Shown here in pieces: positions 40,516 through 46,228 of a stretch of DNA of 46,228 bases. Source of the DNA: a virus; the IMG/VR virus record IMGVR_UViG_3300023175_003741, positions 1 to 46,228 of that record; one strand, written 5' to 3'. The translations under genes and the position numbers were made by a program. Below the pieces are notes generated by a model. It made no database searches. It saw nothing but the letters and a program-made list of their open reading frames with translations, and had not been told where the DNA came from. Numbering within the stretch: position 1 is the first letter of the stretch; each line of letters opens with the position of its first letter.

Positions 40516-42573
40516 CTATTGAGGTGGCGGTGGAGGAGGCGGAGGAGGCGGTGGAGGAGGAGGTGGTGAACCCGGTTCACAGCCACTAAAGACAAAACTT
40601 ACATGTGTGAATAGAGGGTTGTTCACTGCTGCGGATTGGCCAAAGGTTTCGGGGTCTACAAAATAGGGCGATCCTTCTGGATCCCAAACGCTATAACTAT
40701 CGCAGAATATAAAATTGATACCTTCGGGGCCGTGTGGGTTATCCGGGTCGTTGTCGCACGCGTCGCAGTCACAATACCAGTAAGGAGAAGGACACACACT
40801 GCAATCTAGTACGCTATTGCTAAATGCGGCCATTTCCCAAGCCTTATTGCCCGTACAGGGCTGACAGCTGCAGACATTTGGATCAGCATTGAACTCTTCT
40901 CCCGGGGCGCAATCGGGCGGCCATTGCTCTCCGTTGGCAATTTGATCCCTTCCGTCACAAACATAATTGCAGCCAGTTGCATATGTGTAATGCGCCTTGC
41001 TGGGCGCTGGATTATATAAATTATCTTCTATTCTGGCATAGGTCGCTTTATCTTTGTCTTCCGCCAAGTCTGTACCAGCAGGACATTCATATTGACATGT
41101 ATTACCGTTCCATGTTTTTCCAAAAGATTCTTCGGCTGCAATTTTATCGTCGTCCAGACATGTTCCTCTTATATAGTTTCCAACAGGCAAAATACCTGGT
41201 CCATATCCAGGGGATGCTCCAGTAGTATATTTTAAACAGCCACATCCAGCACCATTTTTCCATGTGTATCCAGCTTCACAAGATTTACATTCACAAGGAC
41301 CAGATAATGCAGGATTATTTTCTCGTTCTAGATTACATCCACAATCAGGATAACACGCTTTAACCTCATCAGCCTGTATTGGTGCTACAAAATCAAGGAT
41401 TGACCATAAAGGAGTTGAACCACTACCACCAGCGCATGTTGTTGTATTAGGATCGCAAACACATGTACAAGTAGTTTTATCTAAATGGGTATTTGCGCCT
41501 AAACAAACCTTTTTTCTAGATGGGTCCAAGGCAGCAAGAGCTTCAAATGAATAACCGACAATTGATGATAATAGATTATATATATCACTATTAAGGGCAG
41601 CAGTGACATATTCATTCCATGCATATTTCATATTGTTCATATCTATTCTGGCCTGGTCCCTATCGGCAATACGTCTGGGCAGGGCTTGCGATTCTTGAAA
41701 TCTTAGAATGGTGTTTTGCTGGTACAGATTTTCGTTTCGTAGTATTGAATTGTTGGTTCTGTTTTTAAGTATTTCTGAAGCGTCTATTTTGCGTTGGAGC
41801 TCCTGTACCAATGCAGTATTTCCGTCGGTTATTGCCTGTGCCTTATCTATCGTTAGATCATAGATATGAGTCTGAATTCTAGCAAGATAGTTTTGGAGGT
41901 TCTTTTTTTTTGCTATTAGTCTATCTATTTCATCATCTAATTTTTTTATATTCCTCCGAATAACAGCAATAACATCTTGTAAGTCATCAAAAAGTCTCTG
42001 ATAGTATCTCCAGTCATAAATAGCATCTGCTGCTTCATGCAGCCTATCAGTGTATTTGCCCCATATTCCTAACCATTTTAATATCGCTTGAAAACTTTGG
42101 CCACCCTTCCATAAATCGCTAAGATAATCACTTATTTTACCAGCTTTTGCTATTTTACCAAATAGTGACAAAAGAGGAATATTCAATGGAACATAGCAAT
42201 CACATGGCGCATATCCAAAAAGAGCAATACCGGGATCTCCTCCATTTTCATCGTCTATTGTAATTGTTAATACATTTGGAAGTAATCGTGACGAACCCCT
42301 TGTAAGAGGTGAGTCGCAACCGCCATCTGGATCATTGTTTGATAAGGTCCTAGCATATTGTGCCTGATTTTCTCTTTCTTTTGTTGTATAGCTGGAGCTT
42401 TGTGCAGAATTTGATACTCCATTGTTATTTTCGATATTGGATTCTATTTTATTCTGATTTTGAGATGATAATATTGATTCTGGCCCAGGAACTGGAACGG
42501 ATGGGTTGCCCAATGTGCTACCGCCGTTGTTGAAATCATTTTCTGATTTTGCTTTGCTGATAAAATCTGACAC
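40516..42573 (-). CDS. Cysteine-rich virion-like protein, third tandem paralogue, proline tail
   Basis: The 685-residue protein starts at GTG 42573 (MSDFISKAKSENDFNNGG), with AAAGGG about 10 bases upstream; an ATG 63 bases earlier overlaps the previous gene. Residues about 190-320 form a coiled coil (IKKLDDEIDRLIAKKKNLQ). A hydrophobic stretch (SSIVGYSFEALAALDPSRKK) precedes a cysteine-rich half with about 40 Cys in EGF/knottin-like spacing (CTCVCD, DCGCNL, CECKSCEAGYTW, GCGCLKY). The end is a run of 15 prolines and Gln. Its paralogues at 42611 and 44259 share the layout. Disulfide-rich adhesins outside the cytoplasm are inferred. Confidence 0.75.
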   Translation of the reverse strand: MSDFISKAKSENDFNNGGSTLGNPSVPVPGPESILSSQNQNKIESNIENNNGVSNSAQSSSYTTKERENQAQYARTLSNNDPDGGCDSPLTRGSSRLLPNVLTITIDDENGGDPGIALFGYAPCDCYVPLNIPLLSLFGKIAKAGKISDYLSDLWKGGQSFQAILKWLGIWGKYTDRLHEAADAIYDWRYYQRLFDDLQDVIAVIRRNIKKLDDEIDRLIAKKKNLQNYLARIQTHIYDLTIDKAQAITDGNTALVQELQRKIDASEILKNRTNNSILRNENLYQQNTILRFQESQALPRRIADRDQARIDMNNMKYAWNEYVTAALNSDIYNLLSSIVGYSFEALAALDPSRKKVCLGANTHLDKTTCTCVCDPNTTTCAGGSGSTPLWSILDFVAPIQADEVKACYPDCGCNLERENNPALSGPCECKSCEAGYTWKNGAGCGCLKYTTGASPGYGPGILPVGNYIRGTCLDDDKIAAEESFGKTWNGNTCQYECPAGTDLAEDKDKATYARIEDNLYNPAPSKAHYTYATGCNYVCDGRDQIANGEQWPPDCAPGEEFNADPNVCSCQPCTGNKAWEMAAFSNSVLDCSVCPSPYWYCDCDACDNDPDNPHGPEGINFIFCDSYSVWDPEGSPYFVDPETFGQSAAVNNPLFTHVSFVFSGCEPGSPPPPPPPPPPPPPPPQ

Positions 42574-43039
42574 GTTTATTTCGCCCTTTAGATAAAAAGT
42601 TAATAATATTTTAAGAACACGATGGACAAGGTCCATCAGCTATAGTATCTCGCAGCTGCCCATCACAACATACTCCATAGGCTGTAACTCCACATAACTC
42701 CAGTCCTGGAGCAGGGTCTGGGCACGGAGCATTGCAGTCGCCTAGATATACTCGAGTATTGCATTCATACTCGGCGTTAGGAGAGTACTCACAATAACAA
42801 TGGGTGTCCGAAAAGTGGGTGCATTCACACATAGACCCTACATAGCAGTTGGCTGAGGTTTCACAATCCAAGTATGGTGAGCAATAACACAAGCTGTCTT
42901 CTGTTCGGGAAACTCCATTACTGTCTACATATGTAACCGACACGGGATATGTTTCATCCGGAATACATCTTTCTCCTTCCGGCTTGCCGGTGTTGGGGCA
43001 AATAAACTCACACTTGTCCGCGTCCCACACCTGACCAAG
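42512..43039. repeat. 528-bp direct repeat, copy A
   Basis: This matches 44160-44687 at an offset of 1648 bases. The only differences I see are four transitions between 42920 and 42942. The repeat spans the end of one cysteine-rich gene and the start of the next (GTG start and ribosome site included), so the duplication unit is a gene-boundary block. Confidence 0.9.
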
Positions 43040-44221
43040 GGCTGTATTTCTCTCTTCAACAAATCTACTGATGCATTTACCTCGGGTAGAATAAAAAATG
43101 CCAGGCCGTAAACACCCGCAGCCATTGCCCTGTTTCCAATAATCATCTTGAGATCCGCCACCACTAAGAACTGTGCCAAAAGTTATCTCTCCTAAGCAAG
43201 CACATTGACAAGGATCGCTGCCAAATTGATATTTTGCTTGTCCACCACAACAAGAAGGTCCACAACTATTAAGTTCTGATAGCTGTGGAAGCAAACCAGG
43301 AACAATCCAACCAAAAAGAAGTTGACTACCACTATTTTGTGTTGCTGGGCATATCTCTAGATCTTGCTGTATGCATTCACATTCACAAGTCTTTGGATTA
43401 AGTGTAGTATTCTTGCCAAAACATCTTTTTTTTCTAGAAATGCCAAGAGATATAAGAGCAGCAAAAGTCAGTCCTCCTACAGCTATCGAAACTTCATTAA
43501 TTATATCGGATACAAATAAGCCAGTATTTACTGTTAACCAGCTATCTCTAGCTGATAATGCAGAATCGTATAGTTCTTGAGCTGTCTGCCCATTCGATAG
43601 TTTTGTTCCTTTCCACCTGTTTGCAATTGCTTCAAAGTCAGCTTTGCTTATTCTTTTATTGTGATAGGCTATTTTAGCCTGCCTATATCCTGCTTCTAGT
43701 GATAATAATGTTCCTATATTTTTATATCCTATAACATCAGCTATATGATTACGAAATAATCCATCAGCATAATCACCAGCTTTTTTTAGATATAAACTTT
43801 TTAAACCAAAATAATTAATAAAAGCCTCTCCAATATCACCAGTTTTTGGAGCATATTTTGTTACTATAGTCGATAAGCCAAGAAAAGTAAGTAGGCTAAT
43901 ACCAAGATCTATATAGCATCCACAATCTCCACCAAAGCCTACTGAATTTATATCTAAAATAAAAGTAGGTTTCTGTCTAGGAGAATTGCATGGCTGATTA
44001 GCGGATGAAAATGCTCTATTTTGGTTGCCGGCAGCTGTGGCGCCAATTTGATTTGTCTGTGCGGTATCAACATTGGCCTCTAGTGCTGCCACAACTCCTT
44101 CTTGATTTTGGTTAGACAGTTGAGTTTGTGGTCCGGCAGTGCCTCCACCAGGAGTCCCTAATGTGCTACCGCCGTTGTTGAAATCATTTTCTGATTTTGC
44201 TTTGCTGATAAAATCTGACAC
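42611..44221 (-). CDS. Cysteine-rich virion-like protein, second tandem paralogue
   Basis: The 536-residue protein starts at GTG 44221 (MSDFISKAKSENDFNNGG), because the stretch from ATG 44284 overlaps the upstream gene's coding end. After a Gln/Asn-rich segment it has a hydrophobic region (ISLLTFLGLSTIVTKY, LTFAALISLGISRKKRC) and then cysteine-dense sequence (CECECIQQ, CGPSCCGG, CACLGE, NGCGCLR). The C-terminal half (ALGQVWDADKCEFICPNTGK to CDGQLRDTIADGPCPSCS) is nearly identical to the next gene upstream. Long disulfide-rich proteins suggest stable adhesins. Codons in the repeat are visibly less AT-rich than the neighbours. Confidence 0.8.
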   Translation of the reverse strand: MSDFISKAKSENDFNNGGSTLGTPGGGTAGPQTQLSNQNQEGVVAALEANVDTAQTNQIGATAAGNQNRAFSSANQPCNSPRQKPTFILDINSVGFGGDCGCYIDLGISLLTFLGLSTIVTKYAPKTGDIGEAFINYFGLKSLYLKKAGDYADGLFRNHIADVIGYKNIGTLLSLEAGYRQAKIAYHNKRISKADFEAIANRWKGTKLSNGQTAQELYDSALSARDSWLTVNTGLFVSDIINEVSIAVGGLTFAALISLGISRKKRCFGKNTTLNPKTCECECIQQDLEICPATQNSGSQLLFGWIVPGLLPQLSELNSCGPSCCGGQAKYQFGSDPCQCACLGEITFGTVLSGGGSQDDYWKQGNGCGCLRPGIFYSTRGKCISRFVEERNTALGQVWDADKCEFICPNTGKPEGERCIPDETYPVSVTYVDSNGVSRTEDSLCYCSPYLDCETSANCYVGSMCECTHFSDTHCYCEYSPNAEYECNTRVYLGDCNAPCPDPAPGLELCGVTAYGVCCDGQLRDTIADGPCPSCS

Positions 44222-44687
44222 GTTTATTTCGCCCTTTAGATAAAAAGTTAATAATATTTTAAGAACACGATGGACAAGGTCCATCAGCTATAGTATCTCG
44301 CAGCTGCCCATCACAACATACTCCATAGGCTGTAACTCCACATAACTCCAGTCCTGGAGCAGGGTCTGGGCACGGAGCATTGCAGTCGCCTAGATATACT
44401 CGAGTATTGCATTCATACTCGGCGTTAGGAGAGTACTCACAATAACAATGGGTGTCCGAAAAGTGGGTGCATTCACACATAGACCCTACATAGCAGTTGG
44501 CTGAGGTTTCACAATCCAAGTATGGTGAGCAATAACACAAGCTGTCTTCTGTTCGGGAAACTCCATTGCCGTCTACGTATGTAACCGACGCGGGATATGT
44601 TTCATCCGGAATACATCTTTCTCCTTCCGGCTTGCCGGTGTTGGGGCAAATAAACTCACACTTGTCCGCGTCCCACACCTGACCAAG
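44160..44687. repeat. 528-bp direct repeat, copy B
   Basis: This is the partner of 42512-43039. In this copy the four differing bases lie at 44568-44590, giving Ala and Gly where copy A has Val and Ser. Such long near-identical repeats favour recombination and gene conversion and may confuse read assembly. Confidence 0.9.
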
Positions 44688-46228
44688 TGCTGTTCTTCGT
44701 GTTTCTTCAAAGCTGCTTACGCAGGAGCCTCTCTGCCAGTTACCTCCAAGTAAGCTAAATTGCAATTCTCTACAGCATTTTGCGCCAGTACCAGATTTAA
44801 AATAGCTATCTGCGGCTCCGCCTCCTAGAGGCACAGCATATGATGGTATTTCTCCAAAACAATTACATCCACAGCCATAGCCAACACTATTTACCCAGGC
44901 TGTTTGGCTATCGCAGCATTTTTTATAGCATGTGCGCACTTCTTCGGATTGCGGAAGCATCGGAACTACGTTGTCCCACACCCATTGAGGTGCGCCCCAC
45001 AGCGGACTAGCTGTTGCGTCTACTGGACATACTTCATATAGGCTGGGAAACCAGCATTCACACTCGCATGTGTCTGGATTGAGTCTTGTGCGCGGATCAA
45101 AGCACTGTTTTTCTCGACCAACGCCAAAGAGGGCAAGTCCAAGAACGGCTAAAAAACCACTGGCCCCGGCACCGGACTGTAGTGCTAAATCGGCTTCTAG
45201 TTTCAGCCTGCTTGTTTCGCTAAGTATTTCCTGTTGTGCTTGGGATTTTTGTGCCGCTTTGTCCTTGAGTATGTTTTGTATTTTTGCTACTATGCTGTTG
45301 GCGTATCTTGAGCTTTCTGATTCTAGGTGTTGTATTTCTCTCGATATATTATTTGAGACTTGTGTTTTTTTGATTGCCATTGACCGTTCAGATGCTGCAT
45401 ATACAATATCATCTAAATCAGGACCATTTGCTAATATTATATTTTCATAAAAACTTAGCGCTTCTTGTAAGTCTGCTTGACCGTTATATAAGACGTTATT
45501 GATTATCTCCATTTGATCTGTTAACTTATTAAGCATGTTTTGTGCGGCAGTTACCTCTATTTGTGCAGGAGATATTATCTGATAGTTCGTAGGCGATATA
45601 AGGGTGCCGCTATCAGCCTTAATAGTAAATTGTATATCTGCAAAATCAAAATCAAATGCATTACCATTACTATCGGTGAATGTGAAATTTTGTGGCTTCC
45701 AATCGAAAGGAATTTCATCTCCTTGTTTGAGAATAAAAAAATCAGAACTTCTAGAAAGATCATTAAATACTATTGTTAGCGCACGATGCTCTGTTGCCAT
45801 TTCGTCTAGACCAGCAACAACATAATCTAGAAGCTCATCATCGCCATACGTATAAAGATCACCAAAATCTGGAAGAGTTATTAGGCCGCCAAATGGCGGA
45901 TTTAAAGCTGCGTTCGCACGTAAAATCCAATCGGTATAAAGATTGAACCACTCATCTATTGTATCTATTAAGGCGCGACGAATAGCAATATATGAGCTAG
46001 AAGCTACTAATTCGGCTAATTTCCATGCCTTAAAAGCTTTCACCTTTCCAAGAAGTTTCATTAACTTCGTAAATGGTATTACATCAAGAATACCTAGATT
46101 AGTGTTTACATAGCATCCGCACGGAGGATTGGTCTCAATGCCATTATTCAAATTGAGAATAAACCAATTATTACTTTGTTTGGGGTTTGTGCAAGTATTG
46201 GCCATGGTGGAAACTTGCTGATTTTCTA
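44259..46228 (-). CDS. Cysteine-rich virion-like protein, first tandem paralogue (partial at right edge)
   Basis: The open frame continues past ATG 46205 to the window edge (GAA AAT CAG CAA ... before it), and there is no ribosome site at that ATG. By comparison with the 42611 gene the true start lies outside, in a further copy of the N-terminal block. Visible parts: a CGCYVNTNLGILDVIPF segment, a coiled coil (about residues 270-345, ISREIQHLESESSRYANSIV), hydrophobic FLAVLGLALFGVGREKQCF, then cysteine-rich modules (CECECWFP, YKKCCDSQ, CGCNCFGE) and the same C-terminal half as the 42611 gene. Likely an adhesin in a chain of paralogues. Confidence 0.8.
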   Translation of the reverse strand, partial: ENQQVSTMANTCTNPKQSNNWFILNLNNGIETNPPCGCYVNTNLGILDVIPFTKLMKLLGKVKAFKAWKLAELVASSSYIAIRRALIDTIDEWFNLYTDWILRANAALNPPFGGLITLPDFGDLYTYGDDELLDYVVAGLDEMATEHRALTIVFNDLSRSSDFFILKQGDEIPFDWKPQNFTFTDSNGNAFDFDFADIQFTIKADSGTLISPTNYQIISPAQIEVTAAQNMLNKLTDQMEIINNVLYNGQADLQEALSFYENIILANGPDLDDIVYAASERSMAIKKTQVSNNISREIQHLESESSRYANSIVAKIQNILKDKAAQKSQAQQEILSETSRLKLEADLALQSGAGASGFLAVLGLALFGVGREKQCFDPRTRLNPDTCECECWFPSLYEVCPVDATASPLWGAPQWVWDNVVPMLPQSEEVRTCYKKCCDSQTAWVNSVGYGCGCNCFGEIPSYAVPLGGGAADSYFKSGTGAKCCRELQFSLLGGNWQRGSCVSSFEETRRTALGQVWDADKCEFICPNTGKPEGERCIPDETYPASVTYVDGNGVSRTEDSLCYCSPYLDCETSANCYVGSMCECTHFSDTHCYCEYSPNAEYECNTRVYLGDCNAPCPDPAPGLELCGVTAYGVCCDGQLRDTIADGPCPSCS

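Noticed and set aside
42574-42636. ATG starts (MDLVHRVLKILL) for the two downstream cysteine-rich genes
   Set aside because: That stretch overlaps the previous gene's coding end and spacer. The GTG with AAAGGG ahead begins the sequence MSDFISKAKSEN that looks like a real N-terminus.
42920-42942. Adenine-specific mutagenesis between the 528-bp copies
   Set aside because: Only four differences exist and they are transitions, not A-to-any changes. The repeats are also far longer than a template/variable pair.

Overview
This window looks like part of a large, AT-rich, tailed-phage-like genome. I place it in a phage rather than a cell because a compact replication and recombination core is packed with overlapping stop/start codons. 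That core is flanked by very large, repetitive, proline-tailed proteins that look like virion adhesins, and by sugar-modification genes. Shine-Dalgarno (AGGAG/GGAGG) sequences, sigma70-type promoters (TTGACA/TATAAT) and the standard bacterial code fit a bacterial host. The host itself cannot be named from the sequence. No tRNA, rRNA, CRISPR array, integrase or insertion sequence was seen.

Layout. (1) 1-3460, plus strand: the end of a proline-tailed gene, then a 1113-residue virion-like protein. That protein carries two halves of a formylglycine-generating-enzyme (FGE/SUMF1-like) fold in reversed order and ends in a leishmanolysin-like metalloprotease domain. Everything from 3463 to the right edge is on the minus strand and is described in coordinate order. 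(2) 3463-5323: zinc-ribbon protein, possible Rad52/ERF-like annealing protein, and a Vsr/EDxHD-type endonuclease. (3) 5298-11615: eight overlapping genes for glycosyltransferases and degenerate relatives. (4) 11631-12134: ssb as its own transcription unit, with a consensus promoter and a terminator. (5) 12131-23834: replication and recombination. This holds a DNA polymerase III alpha split in two, with a DnaQ-like exonuclease encoded between the halves, then a PD-(D/E)XK nuclease, dNMP kinase, primase, DnaB helicase and RecA-like recombinase. (6) 23834-29396: small phage proteins including a duplicated pair, FmdB-like zinc ribbon, HNH endonuclease, PhoH ATPase, class II ribonucleotide reductase and dCMP deaminase. 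(7) 29405-35523: methyltransferase, two sulfotransferases, a double glycosyltransferase, a StrG-like oxygenase, and RmlC- and RmlB-like enzymes. (8) 35547-39635: a cassette of small membrane proteins around a papain-like protease, including a two-helix membrane protein fused to a ComEA-type DNA-binding domain. (9) 39682-46228: small tail-fibre-like proteins and three tandem paralogous cysteine-rich proteins joined by 528-bp near-identical repeats.

How the parts fit. Nucleotide supply (RNR, dCMP deaminase, dNMP kinase) serves the replisome in region 5. The two sugar clusters could together make a methylated, sulfated, deoxysugar-containing glycan on the virion or the host surface, while the outer regions provide adhesins and perhaps lysis functions. 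The most unusual points are four. Two nuclease genes appear to start at AUU. The polymerase is split around its proofreader. An FGE fold is reversed and joined to a eukaryote-like protease family. A membrane cassette contains a DNA-binding anchor.
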